NCBI GenBank assembly: GCA_030248225.1
Contig: JASANE010030191.1
Span: 111,967 to 175,966 of the forward strand
Origin: Trileptium ribeirensis
Lineage: Eukaryota > Nematoda > Enoplea > Enoplida > Thoracostomopsidae
Direction of reading: 5' to 3'
DNA: 64,000 nt
Below are positions 21,979-33,905 of the stretch, one piece after another (the stretch's first letter is position 1; every line of letters begins with the position of its first letter). The notes below the pieces were generated by a model, which saw only the letters and a program-made list of their open reading frames with translations, made no database searches and was not told the origin of the DNA. Both the position numbers and the translations under genes were made by a program.

Positions 21979-22500
21979 CAAAATGAGACTAAAAACACCA
22001 ATATATAGCTCGAGCGCTTGGCGAGATACTACCATTTTCGTGTATTTTGGGTCCCTTGGGCCATTTAATACCTATTTTCACCCTACTCGGCAGCGTAACT
22101 GATGATTGTAGAAGTACATTTCACCCACATAGGGGATTAACGAGACCAAAACAACTATATAGCCCCAGCGGTTGTGGAGATATTACCATATTCATACATG
22201 TTGGGTCCATTAAAATCCTTTTTGATGTAACCCTGCGGCGTAAAGAATGACAATAGCAGAACACATTAGCAGTTACGCGGAGAATATATTACTCTACAAA
22301 ATGAGACCAAAAATATTAATATATCTCGTAAGTTTGTTAAGATATCGTTTTCGTATATTTTGGGTCTCATGTGCCCATTTTGAAACCCTTTTTGACTGAA
22401 ATCCTACATCCTAAGTTAATCGCTTAACAAAGCATTATATATATACAACTTTATGCTGGCTCTCAATGTTCTACATAATGAGCCCAATTAGACATAGATA
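21979..22500 (+). repeat. ~160-bp satellite, about three tandem units
   Basis: Units start with (A)AAATGAGACTAAAAAC near 21981, CGAGACCAAAACAAC at 22141 and AAATGAGACCAAAAATATT near 22299. Each contains a GGAGATATTACC or similar box and a TTTTGGGTC box. Spacing is ~160 bp. Same family as 10625-11230. A partial fourth unit (ATAATGAGCCCAATTAG) abuts the next hAT-N1 copy. Confidence 0.7.
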
Positions 22501-22513
22501 TATATATACATAT

Positions 22514-23624
22514 CAGGGAATAACCGGAACCGACATTTACCGGAACCAGCAACTGGAACCATCCATTTAAACCGGAACTTGGTCTTCGAAATTTATATAG
22601 AAAGCAGATGAAGGAAGAAATAATGAAGGTACAGTGGATTTAAAATGCATTAAAAATAACTTTCAGAGTAAACTTAATGTATTGCGATGGCATTATTGCC
22701 TGTCTAAAACTTTAAAGAGGTTGAGGAAAGTAATAATGTTTATTTATGGATCAATGTGTCGGTTTTTGGACACCCAGAGCAAAAAATGTCTTCCACTATA
22801 CACCATTGCCTATACTGCGTCAAATTGAATTTGGTTACAACGCTTGGAGCGTGGAATACACAGTTTCGCTCTGTCTCCAGTCGCCTCCATTTACTATACG
22901 TTTGTTACATGTTCTTCTGTATGAAACTTGAAATTATTAGTTTATGATTCTAAGATAATAGTAGATAGAAGGTAATTTTCTGATCAGGGTCAGAGGTACT
23001 GTTTAGACTAGCGTTGGACAAACAGTGCCCGTGAGTTTGATGATAATGATGATACCTTTCTAATCAGAATGCTATAAATGACTGTGATGCTGCTCGCACA
23101 GTTTCCATAAATGCAGTTCATTGCCAAGAAAGCAGTTTCTGGCTGCGTCGTAGATAACGTTACTTTCTTTAATGTTGACTGATTTACAAAGTTTATAAGC
23201 GCACTGGCTGGTGCTTGACACAATTTATGTTAACAAAGCTTACGCTAAGTACCTCTACGTAATCGATACTGTTAGCGAGTTGGACGGTTTAATACCCTGC
23301 AGACTACTGAATGTGTAAACTAGTTGGTACAATCATCGACCCGGCTTTGATTTGTTAACAAACTCCTGCAGGTTATTATGAAAAATTCCTACTGAAATTA
23401 TGTGCCCTACTTACGTTTCACACGGCAAATTGCGTAGTTAATCTTTTCTTTTGCTTTTTTGTATTGGAGCTTGATCATTGTATAATACATATTACATATG
23501 TTTGGATCACAGATGAAGCAAAAAATGTGGGAAATTTCAAACTAAATTTTTAAACCGGAATTCCGGTTCCGGTATGGTTGTCGCCGTTTGCCGGAACCGC
23601 AACCGGAATTCCGGTTACTCCCGG
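22514..23624 (+). mobile_element. hAT-N1 copy 3, complete
   Basis: Runs from CAGGGAATAACCGGAACCG to GGAATTCCGGTTACTCCCGG (opposite strand CCGGGAGTAACCGGAATTCC), 1111 bp. Flanks ATACATAT and ATATATGT match at 6 of 8 positions, compatible with a decayed 8-bp hAT duplication. Both termini are packed with CCGGAACCGG and GGAATTCCGG words. No frame longer than 71 codons, so it is non-autonomous. Nearly colinear with 31108-32210. Confidence 0.85.
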
Positions 23625-24719
23625 ATATATGTAATCTACATTGGTTATTGAGTTACAATAAGTAACTTAATTTTTTCAGCCCTTTTCGGGACCCAACTAA
23701 AACCAGTTGGGCCCTTTTTGGTGGGGGGGATTATTAGTAACGAGCTCCCCACATAACGCACAAATAGAGGTTTCAAGCTTCCAAATGAGCTGTCACGCGA
23801 ATCAACCCGCCCAATCCAAGTTTAGTTAGGCGTGGCACCCTAAAAACAAAAATAACGCACAATGTAAAATTTCATCCTCTCGGCTTGTAAGAATTCTTAG
23901 CTTCGCTCGTTTCATTTATTTCACTCAGAATTCAATTATTAATATAACGTTTGTTATGCGGGTTTACTATAATTTGTGTGCAGCTATATGGTAATGTTTA
24001 GAAGTAAAATCAGTTATGTTTTCCGAATAAATTCTGCTAAGAATTACTAAATCTAGCCTGAGATAGAATTTTTCAGAATGTTCTCCCAGTTCTAGCCTAA
24101 TTTAATTTGAAGTAAACTAAGCAGAATTGAATCGATAAAATACTGGTAGAATCAATTTGAACCGTATGATATCTAAAATGTAAGGAGTTTCCATGAAATA
24201 AAAGCTTCCCCAGGTTGTACCCCGGCAACACCTGCCCGGTCATTTTGTGATATCTAAAAACACGTCCTAACAAGAAACGGATGAAAGCTTAATACCACTG
24301 CTTTTACTTCCATTACTTATGAAGTTAGATAATTCCTAACTAAAATAAAGCGTGGTCTGTTGAAATAAGTTTTTCAGTGAGTATGCAACAAAAACAACTA
24401 TATATAGATGTTGGAAAGGTGTGAAAAACGCAACTAGTATCTCGCAAGAGATGGTGAAACGGGATGATAGTTTCACCTATGTTTGTCATTGTAATTTTCT
24501 TTAACTGACTTTGTGTTTAATACCTGCCACTCTAAAATCTGTGGAACCGTTGAAGCGTTTTAATCCTGGTCTGATGACAGTTAAAGAACACTACTTATAT
24601 ATAATTGTGCGTGTCATAAAACTTTAGCTTATATGAAGATGCAACAAACAACGCGTAACCAAATACCTGACGATCGACCCAAATTTTTCAAAAAATCTGG
24701 TTCGCCGACGGTCGACCTT
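23625..24719. other. Non-coding intron sequence
   Basis: No exon supported. Includes AACCAGTTGGGCCCTTTTTG near 23690. An ACTCGCAAGAGA-type box near 24437 recurs at 30498, pointing to an uncharacterised dispersed repeat. Confidence 0.35.
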
Positions 24720-25144
24720 CTGACTTCTCCAAATTGTGGGCAGGGACGCGGATATTTCGCCATGTTTCCCCTACCAGATCATGCACCCAGGTAAATTTTG
24801 GCCTTCCCAAGTTCATGGCCCAGGTACTTTCCTGTGCCAACAAAAATTACCAGAATTTTGTCTGATGGGCTAAAAATTGGCGAATAGTCCCATATTTATA
24901 CTAAAAATCCACAAAATTTTCGCTGCGGGGCTAAAAATCACATCTCCTTTTTTAATAATCACAATAACAGTCCGCTGGTGAATTAGACGTTTATACGCCT
25001 TCTGACTTCTACAGTACTTTATTATTTGCCAGAACAAATTATTGGAGAAATCTGCCCCGGGTATTTTCGATTCCCCAAGCTCCCCACTGGGGGACTCCCC
25101 TGGTCATACCTCCAGGTATAGTCTTGGCAGTTTGGAGAAGCCAG
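24720..25144. mobile_element. MITE-B copy, 425 bp
   Basis: Left end CTGACTTCTCCAAATTG; right end, opposite strand, CTGGCTTCTCCAAACTG. Subterminal CACCCAGGTAAATTTTGG and CCTCCAGGTATAG are in keeping with other members. Non-coding; target duplication unclear. Confidence 0.7.
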
Positions 25145-26786
25145 GCGTTAGCCCACTTAGAAAGCATGGTATAATCATGTTGGATTTTAGATGACCCCAA
25201 AATCGTATTTAACGTACCGAAAAACCAATATTCCTCGCTCTAAATGCCCCAAAAGCAATTATACATATATAAGCAAACAACTAAAGACAGACTGTATTCG
25301 GGTGTGTCAACCCTAAATAAAAAGGCGTGAAATATTGGTGAACTGTACATAACCAAACCATTGTAGTCGTCGTACTTAAAAGCCTATACAGCGCTTTCTT
25401 GATGCCAAACAAAGTATCAAACTACAGTCTGGAAATCAGGTTCGTGGTGTATTTGAGCTTTTGCAAAAAGTATAATGTGGTCTAGTTGGGACTCTACGTA
25501 AGAAAACGACTGTATTCAGCAGAGTTGTGGATTTCGATCTTTTGATTATGGACTGCTGATTCTCCCTTTTTATTTTAGATGGGACGCCTCATCATCGTTT
25601 TTCTATCGAACAAACAATTTGTCCAAACCTATCCATCCGAAGATGAGTTATGAGCGAAACTGACCGACAAAAAGATATTGCACGATCTTTCTCCCTAGCG
25701 CTTTCAATGGAAGCTCCGTTGGCTGTGCTCGCTTGGCTTCAATACAATTCAGTTGTAGAATCAATCAGTTACCCCGGAGCTGGGCACGGTCCCTCTCGCT
25801 ACCCCTACGCCTCCCCCCCCGCTAATCCGAGGGGGGTTCCCTAGGTGTTTTTCGTTACCCAGAGCTGGAGCTAGGACCCATCTCAAAGCCCCCAGGTATT
25901 ATTGTGGACCTGTGGAGAGGCCAGTTTAACATACTGAAAATTAGTAGTGATGTTTTCTCTGCAAGTTCGGTTTAATATGCACAACAAACCTATATACTTT
26001 ATACATTGAATCAACTACACTTCGTGCGGCCAAGAGTCGATGATAACAGACTCTGCTGAAGAGTGTGATACTGTTTAGCGGTGCCTTCTTATCGTCCGTT
26101 GTACGTCAGCATCCATAGGTTTATAACCAAGGGTCATTAACATGATTATTTCGCCCATGTTCCTGGACCACTACATCCAGGTTCTTAGGCCACAAATTTC
26201 TTCTCAAAGGGGCGCCATCCTTTACATTTTCCTACTCGATATAGTGTCTAATGGATGATTACAGACCGTAGTGTCAGGATATCCACACATGCCGACGTCG
26301 CGGATAATATCCGGATACAAATTCGTATCCGGATATGGTCGTCCATCGCTACTAGGTATATACTAGCTTAATGGCTTCATGCTATACTTATTATTAGAAA
26401 CTGCGATGTGGTCTCTTAAATTGAAATTAGAAACTCAAAATGCTAGAATAGTTATACGAAGATTGTTGTTGGTGTATTAGATTTTCGAAAATGATGCAGC
26501 ATTTTTATCGTTTTAATTTGTGTAAAATAGGTTGAATTTTTTTCATTTATCAGAACGTAGGGAAGCGTAGTGGAGATTGTGTGTTGCAGGGGTAAAATCT
26601 TTTAAATTCCGTCTGTCTGTGTGTGAGTGTGTGTGTCTGTATGTGTGTGATCGGCCGTAACTCGTTAACCACTTGAACGATTCTCATGATCTTGGGGTCA
26701 TTCGAACCAGCATAGTCGATTTACCGTGTATTTTTAGCGTTTTTTGATTTGGGGTGTGATTTGGATCTGGTTCCGGGATCAGGGGT
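25145..26786. other. Non-coding intron sequence with repeat fragments
   Basis: A MITE-B-like right end (CCCCCAGGTATTATTGTGG then CTGTGGAGAGGCCAG) lies at about 25888-25923. A ~43-bp block at 26569-26611 (TGGAGATTGTGTGTTGCAGG onwards) is repeated at 42165-42207. 26606-26650 is a GT microsatellite. No gene: the open frame at 25650-25844 has no splice support. Confidence 0.4.
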
Positions 26787-27905
26787 CAAAGCGTGGGCTT
26801 TTTGGCCCATTGTAGTACCCTTCACGGAAGCAAGGTTATTGTTATCTTAATTTTAGATTTTTTTCTCTGGTTGGTTTTATTTCATAGTAAAATAATTAAG
26901 ACTCCGGTTCTGGCTTTATGGGGTTTGAGGTACGGGGGTATGGCACCCGAATGGTTCCTCCGCCCAAAATTTGAAAAATTGTTCTGTCGTCTTGGGCGGC
27001 TGATAAGTTTCACCTGAGGGTTTTCGGGCATGGGAAACTCATTAAGTGCGCTGGTTTTGCTCTGTGACCCATGGTGTCATGCGTACGGGGTATGGCGCCT
27101 CATGGTTCGGGGTCAGAGGTCCAAATCAGGGTTTTTACCACGTTTTAGTACCCTTCACGGAACCAAGGTTATTTTTATCTTAACTTTCGAATTTTTTCTC
27201 TGGTTGGTTTTTTTCATAATAAAATGATAAATGCCGATGCCTTTTTTTGTTTTTCGATTAAGGCTCCGGTTCTAGAGTTATGGGTTTGAGGTATGGTGCC
27301 AAAATGGTTCCTCCACCCAAAATTCGAAAATTTCTAACGTCCTAGCCGGCTGAAAATTTTCGCTTGGAGTTTCTCGGTAAACTCATTGTCGGTGTTGGTT
27401 TTGGTATGTGACTCATGGTTCCATGGGTACAGGGGTATACCGCCCCCAAGGTTCGGGGTTAAGGAGCAAAATAAAGGTTTTTACCTCATTTTAGTATATA
27501 CCCTTTGCGGAAGCAATGTTATTTTTATCTTAACTTTCGAATTTTTCCTCTGTTTGGTTTTATTTCATAATAAAATGATAATTGCCGATGCCTCTTTTTT
27601 GTTTTTCGATTAAGGCTCCGGGTCATGGTGTTTGAGGTATGACACCCCCGTGGTTCCTCGACCCTAAATTCGAAAATTTGTTTTGACGTCCTGGGCGGCC
27701 GAAAAGTTTAACTTGGGGATTTTCGGGCATGGGAAACTCATTGCCGGTGTTGGTTTTACTCTGTTACCCATGATTCTATGTGTACGGGGTATGGCTCCGC
27801 CATGGTTCATCGACCCAAAATTCCTAATTTTACTGTTACGTCCTGGGAGGCTGATAGCTTGAACTTGGGGGTTTTGGGCATGGGAAACTTATTGCTGCTG
27901 TTAGT
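26787..27905 (+). repeat. ~350-bp tandem repeat, three and a half units
   Basis: Landmarks recur at ~333-353-bp spacing: CCCTTCACGGAA(G/C)CAAGG at 26818 and 27151 with a variant at 27501, and CATGGGAAACTC at 27029 (variant near 27376), 27728 and 27878. The last interval is only ~150 bp, so the final unit has lost about 200 bp. Units share GATTTTTTCTCTGGTTGGTT, CGATTAAGGCTCCGG and GTTCCTC(C/G)ACCC. Reading frames inside are periodic artefacts. Confidence 0.8.
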
Positions 27906-28317
27906 TTTGTTCTAACTTGTGCGGTATTGTTTGATATTCACATATAGCATATCGACGTACGCTATCGAGAGCTGATTGGCTGTGCACGCAAAAGGCGTAG
28001 GTGTAACGATGCTTCACTACGTTCTGCAATCTTGATAGAGTTACTAGTATACAATACAAACATTGATTTTTGATCGTCTTAAAGCGTTTTATTTGATGCT
28101 TTATTATTACTACAAAGGGGGCACCTCAATGTTGCTAGTTTATTGAAGCATGGGTAGGCTACTTAGCAGTTTTTATGTGTTAGCGAAATTATTGGCACGT
28201 GAAAACACAGGTCCAACTTTTAGAGAATGGAACTCCATTGTCAGGGTACAATGGTTTTATGTGTATTCTAAGTATGAAGCATAACATTTTTCTATTGATT
28301 AAGTGTTGTTGTTTTAG
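27906..28317. other. Intron before the last exon of the RING gene
   Basis: No gene. It ends in the pyrimidine-rich acceptor GTGTTGTTGTTTTAG at 28303-28317. Confidence 0.5.
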
Positions 28318-29726
28318 GCAGTAGCAGGGTATCAGAATTGCTAAATAAATCTGCTGTCCGAAGTATTCTGAACAACCGCGGGACTGCAAGCCGCGATCGT
28401 ACCGCAACAACAAACAATGCAAGTGATCAGTCCTCAACATCTACGTCATCAGCTAATCATCAGGATGCCACATCAGCTTCACCAGATATTATGGAAATAA
28501 CTGCTATAAATGCTACTAACGTTTCTCAGCAGCCAATTTCTCAAAATACCACAGTTCCCCGAGCGTCTACCGTTCCGAGTATGATGAACACGTCGCCATA
28601 CCCTGATGATAATCATCTCAGCGCTGATCCAGTATGTCTTCTTCACAACCCTGCCAATGCCGAAGATGAGCGGGCTCGAAACTTTTCACGAGCATCGACA
28701 GTTCCCGTATTATCGCAAGAAATGGATAACATAAGCTCGTCAGATGAGCTGCAACGGCGGCCGAGCGGATCTTCTTTCGATAGCGTTAGACAGGCAGCCC
28801 GGCCCTCCCAAGACTTCTCAGTTAATTCTCTGACTAGTCATATACAGGCATTTCATCTGAATACTGGCGCTCAAAGTTCGCAACAAGGAACTGAAGTAGC
28901 ATTTAGGTCCACAGATGTTATTGATTCTGATGCAGCATCTTTTGCTGGCCGTGTCCATAATCAAACCATGGCCGTTTTACATCCCTCAAATAACAACCGA
29001 TTTTCTGGCGCATTGCGGCAAACTCAGCCGCGTTTGCCTGCAACGTCTGCTAGTTTCCGGCGTGGGCCAATGTTTCCTAGTATTCGGGGGCATCAGGTTG
29101 GCTCAAGTGGGACATCTGTAAGTGGTGGTTACACGTTGCTGCAGCCAAGGCCCAATTATCGCATATTAACGCGAAACGGTCGTTCCGGATTAACGCAGCC
29201 ACCTACAACACCATCTGTAACGCAGAGATACGATTTGACAGAAAATCAAACTATTTCTGACACCAAGTCACACTGTCCTGAAACCGTGGAGCAACGCCGT
29301 CCGGGAGCAAACTATAACAATATTGGCGGCGGTGTCGTACCTACTATTGCAAATAATAATGCTGCTGGCCATCAGGACACTAGAGATTCTGTCGCTTTGT
29401 CTAATTCCCACTCTGAAACAAACCCTCAACCTAGCACTACCGCTACAGTGCTTGAGAAGACCGATGCGACTCCGCCTCAACCATCTTCTTGCTGCCCGAA
29501 CCATCATGGAGTTGCTGCTACGGTTGCCAGTGGTGAAACCAGTGGTGGAGAAAGCAAACGGGAGTGCAAAATTTGCATGGAGCGTGAAGCAGACACTCTG
29601 CTGTATCGCTGTGGGCATACATTCTGTCGTGAGTGTACACAAGGATTTTTGAAAAAAGGTTCGAAAAAACCGACATGCCCTATATGTCGTCGTGAGATAA
29701 TGGACGTAGTTAAAATTTTTGCCTAA
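28318..29726 (+). CDS. Last exon of a RING-type E3 ubiquitin ligase candidate
   Basis: About 469 codons to the stop at 29724-29726. The first ~405 residues are Ser/Thr/Asn/Gln-rich and look disordered (for example DQSSTSTSSANH). The last ~55 form a C3HC4 RING: C-x2-C (ECKICMERE), x11, C-x-H (RCGHTF), x2-C-x2-C, x13, C-x2-C (CPICRREIM), ending DVVKIFA. All eight metal ligands are present. RINGs with this C-terminal ending occur in Neuralized-like and related E3 ligases and recruit E2~ubiquitin; the specific family is not settled. The exon begins with GC, completing the A left at 18928. Two AATAAA signals follow. Confidence 0.85.
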
Positions 29727-29959
29727 TATAGTAGTGTCAAATCTTGGATTTCTGGAATCTAGTAAACTAGGAAACTACTGTAAATACGATAAAATGTAAA
29801 GCTGTGCTGATTGACAGGTACAATTAACAGTATATCCTGGGTTGTTTAGGCAACCACGACGAGTTTTATCTCTTCAGCTGTGTGTGACATGACATGTCAG
29901 TTGATTTTGACATACTACTTGTGACGTGTTTACTAACCTTGTAGCGTACTTAATTTTTT

Positions 29960-30037
29960 AATAAAAATATAATGTATTGAGTGCTTGTAGTTCAGCAACC
30001 TTATACATACATACAGTTAGTTACGTACACAAATAAA
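29960..30037 (+). promoter_or_regulatory. Poly(A) signals of the RING gene
   Basis: AATAAA at 29960-29965 and again at 30032-30037, 234 and 306 bp after the stop codon. The sequence between stop and signals is AT-rich without another frame, as expected for a 3' untranslated region. Confidence 0.6.
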
Positions 30038-30516
30038 AGCAAATTATTCGCGAACTATTCGCGATAAATTAGCAGTTGTTCAATTGTTATTTGCATCATT
30101 TTTATGAGTTGTTCGCTAATTTTTCATGGTTAATAATAATGGTTTCCGCAGACCGGTCCGTACCAAGGCCTGTGCGGACCGACTTTAAAATTTATCGGTC
30201 CGGACAGGTCCAGGTCAGTGCCGCTGGACCGGTCCAGAGCATTGAATTTTTTCTGATGACAGCTGAAAATGCTCCAAAACGGCCTCTAATAATAAGCGTC
30301 AACAAATTTGGTACACTATTGGACAAAAAATTCATGTTTATTAACTGAAAATAGGTTTTTGGCTGAGTAAAATTTGTTGCATCACTAGTTAATTACTATT
30401 CGGGAATGTTTGAGAACTATTATTTTCTGTAATTTCTATCATTACCTGTAGCAAATATGTATGCTCATTGCTATATTGGTAAGATGTATAACTGGTAACT
30501 CGCAAGAGAGGGTGAG
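30038..30516. other. Downstream intergenic DNA
   Basis: 30145-30240 has repeated ACCGGTCCG/CGGACCG words resembling a hAT terminal region, but no partner end was located. No gene. Confidence 0.35.
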
Positions 30517-30830
30517 CTGAGTGACCGTGGTTTCATCAAGTGGTAATTTTGTGAAATCATTTTGAAACAGGCTTGTGTATGTTGTAAATACTACAGTAAA
30601 ACCTCTGCAATCCTGAACCCATTGAAAACTCTAAAACCTCGTCTTCCCTAAACCCATCTAAACCCTCGTGAACTGAGTGACCGTGGTTTCATCAAGTGAT
30701 AATTTTGTGAAATCATTTTGAAACAGGCTTGTGTATGTTGTATATGCTACAGTAAAACCTCTGTAACACTGAACCCATTGAAAACTCTAAAACCTTGTCT
30801 TCCCTAAACCCATCGAAAACAACAGAAAAT
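30517..30830 (+). repeat. Tandem duplication, 156-bp unit
   Basis: CTGAGTGACCGTGGTTTCAT begins at 30517 and again at 30673. The following ~150 bases are almost identical in both (AAATCATTTTGAAACAGGC, CTACAGTAAAACCTCTG, AACCCATTGAAAACTC). A recent duplication. Confidence 0.85.
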
Positions 30831-31107
30831 GCTCGAAATATTCGTGGCTAGTCTCTAGATAACCGAACCACCGTATACAGCGTGCCTAAAACCTATAAGC
30901 AGACTATTCTTGATGTCCAGCAGGCTATATGTGGCCAAAATACTGAAGACAGACTATATTCTCACAGTGTGGTTCGCTTACTGTAAACACATTGAAAACA
31001 TTTGAAAAGGTATGAGATGTTCGTGCTGGAGGCTAGATAGCCAAACCATCGTATCCAGCGTACCGAAAAACCTATATATAGATCATTCTTTATATATACG
31101 TCTAAGC

Positions 31108-32210
31108 CAGGGAATAACCGGAACCAGCAGCCGGAACCGTCCATTTAAACCGGATCCGGAACCTGGTCTTCGAAATTTATATATAGTAAAACAAATGAAG
31201 ACATATAGTGTATTTAGAATGCATTAAAAATAACTTTTACATTAAACTTAATGTATTGCGATGGCATTATTGCCTTTCTGAAACTTTAAAATAACTGAGG
31301 AAGCTAATAATGTTTATTCAGCGATCAATATGTCGGGTTTTGGACACCCACAGCAAAAAATGCCTTCCACTATACACCATTGCGTATACTGCGTCAAATT
31401 GAATGTGCTTACAACGCTTGAAGCGTAGAATACACACTTTTGCTCTGTCTCCAGTCGCGTTCCTTTACTACACATACGTCTGTTACAAGTTCTTCTGTAG
31501 GAAACTTTAAATTGTTGGTTTATATGATTCTAAGAGAAAATAATAGAAGGTAATTTTCTGATCAGTGGTCAGAGACACTGTTTAGGCTAGCGTGGACAAA
31601 CAGTGCGCGTCAGTTAGATGATAATAATCATAATTTTCTAATCAGAATGCTATAAATGAGACAAAGTGTGATGCTGCTCGCATAGTTTCAAAAAATACAG
31701 TTCATTGCCAAGAAAGCAGTTTCTTCTTAGACTGATTACCAAGTTTACTAGCTCACTGGCTGGTACTTGACGCAATTTATGTTAGCCAAGCTAAGTACTT
31801 CTACGTAAGCCATACTCTGTTACCGAGTTGGACCAGTGTAATTCGAACGTACCCCGGAAACTTCTGAATGTATAAAATAGCTGCTGCAAGCATCGACCTG
31901 GCTTAGATTTGTTAACAAACTCCTGCAGGTTATTATGATAAATTCATACTGAAATTATGTGTCCGACTTACGTTTCGCACGGCAAATTGCTTATTTAATC
32001 TTTTCTTTTGCTTGGTTGTATTGGAGCTTGATCATAGTATGGTATATATTTAGATCACACATGAAGCAAAAAATGTGGAAAATTTTAAACGGAATTCCGG
32101 TTCCGGTTTGGTTCTTGCCCTTTGTCGGAACCGCAAGCGGAACACGATTTTCGCCTTAACTGTAACCGGAACACGATTTTCGCCGGAACCGGAATTCCGG
32201 TTACTACATG
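31108..32210 (+). mobile_element. hAT-N1 copy 4, complete with target duplication
   Basis: Starts CAGGGAATAACCGGAACCAG and ends GGAATTCCGGTTACTACATG, 1103 bp. The flanks are GTCTAAGC (31100-31107) and CTCTAAGC (32211-32218), 7 of 8 identical. This is the best evidence that the family makes 8-bp duplications, the hAT hallmark. Two CGGAACACGATTTTCGCC blocks stand in tandem near the right end. Non-coding. Confidence 0.9.
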
Positions 32211-32218
32211 CTCTAAGC

Positions 32219-33579
32219 AATAAATAACCAAATATCTCAAAACTCACTACCTACATCTTGGAAATCGGGTTCGTCTATCGTAAAACGCTTTGAAACCTCA
32301 TGAAAAGCTATAATATAGTCAAGCTGGAATCTAAATAGCAAAACTGTCGTATACAGCTTGCTTGATAGGCACTCGTTTTAAAGTAAATACAAGCAATAAC
32401 TGGGCGAAATCTGAAAAATCAAGTTACAAAGGTAAAACCACACATGCCGAAATTTGCAAAAGCGCTGTTTTGGTAATGAGTCGGATTGTCATAGTCGGGC
32501 TTCAGCAGCAGAGGGAGTGGTCCCACGAACAAGTCGTGATTTTGACTCATGATTCGTGAGTGGTGAACAAATGCGAAGACTGAGTCCCGCGATATGGGCT
32601 ACGAAACACTAGTACCCGTATGGCCAAATTTTACAAAGAATCCTTAAAAACTTTTTTGCCATTTTAATTCTCAAGATGAGGTCGGAGCTGTTCGCGTTCA
32701 ACTAAAGGGCACATCCTCATCAAATGCAAAAAATTATAGAAAATCATGCACCCGAATTTGATTTATGCATGACAAGAACAGACCAAACCAAACCAAATTT
32801 TCACCATCTCTCCCTAGCTCGCTCCGTTTCAATTATTTACTAACGCAAACAAGTTACAAAAGTATATTTTTAACATTGCTTTTAAGCATAAGGTTCATAA
32901 ATGTCTTTACGCACTATAGGTTTTGAGCTAAAAACGCGTATTAAGAAATCATCGATTCTTTGCCACATACAGTACCTGACTAACTAACTACTTTGTGATT
33001 TTTGCCTTCCGAATTTTAATTATGTTGCTGCATACTTAATTAATACTAATATTACTCTTCGTAGCCAAAACGCGTTACATTGGTTTATTAATATTCATTT
33101 TGGTGTTGGGGTTACCGTGAAATTCTGTATAAATATAAACAAGGTTGGTGTGTTACATGCCATGGAAAAATTGTTGTAACTCTACTCCATCACATTCCTA
33201 GTAAGGAATGTGTATTTGCTATATTACAATAAAACAATCATCTGCGTCATGTAATGACTCTTAAATCGAAAGACTCATCTATGTACTCAAAACAGTGGTA
33301 TGTCTGAATATGTACTACCCTGAGTACGCATATCTTGCATGTTATTGAAACGGAACTGTTGTTTTTAATTGGTGGTCATCATTATAGCCAAGTTCGCTGG
33401 AAAAATGTCCTCATAATACCGAAGTCCTAAAACGACAGTTTCTAATGAGGATTTTATCTAACTCCCATTTCCTTGGACGCATCTACGAGTTTATTTTTAT
33501 TACTCCGGATTCAAAAATTCACTAAACATTAGCTTCCACATTTTCATTATATCGAAAACGTCTATAATATTTTGTCAAA
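32219..33579. other. Non-coding
   Basis: No exon or classified repeat recognised. The frame at 32362-32559 lacks any supporting context. Confidence 0.35.
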
Positions 33580-33905
33580 CAGATTAAAGGTAAGTCCACC
33601 AACTTCAAAAAATCGTTGGGAGGAAATGCTGTCCAAATTAGGCAGAATCTACTTTTGTAAAAAAAATTGGCGCTGTTCACAAAAACCATGCCAGTGCTGT
33701 GCTCACATTTTTCGGGAAAAGGTTAAGTCCTCTTAACCCAGAGTGTTCTTGGCACAATTTGGAAACTGCGATTTTGAACATAATGGATCTCCTCAGAATT
33801 CTGTGTTATATGTACCTGCCCTCAAAAGTCTTGGATCAAAAAATGAAGGCGACAATTCATATTTGTCAGAAACTACAACGGCTCTTATGTGAGAGAAGTT
33901 GATTT
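33580..33905 (+). pseudogene. Possible decayed coding sequence
   Basis: Protein-like stretches alternate between frames: KNRWEEMLSKLGRIYFCKK then CQCCAHIFREKVKSS in one, and AQFGNCDFEHNGSPQNSVLY with SKNEGDNSYLSET after a stop; another frame stays open at 33699-33902. This suggests an old gene or transposase with frameshifts. Family not recognised. Confidence 0.25.

Noticed and set aside
28318..29726. Naming the RING gene as Neuralized
   Set aside because: The RING ending CPICRRxI-x-DV is similar, but no NHR domain is visible in any exon found, so the name is not justified.
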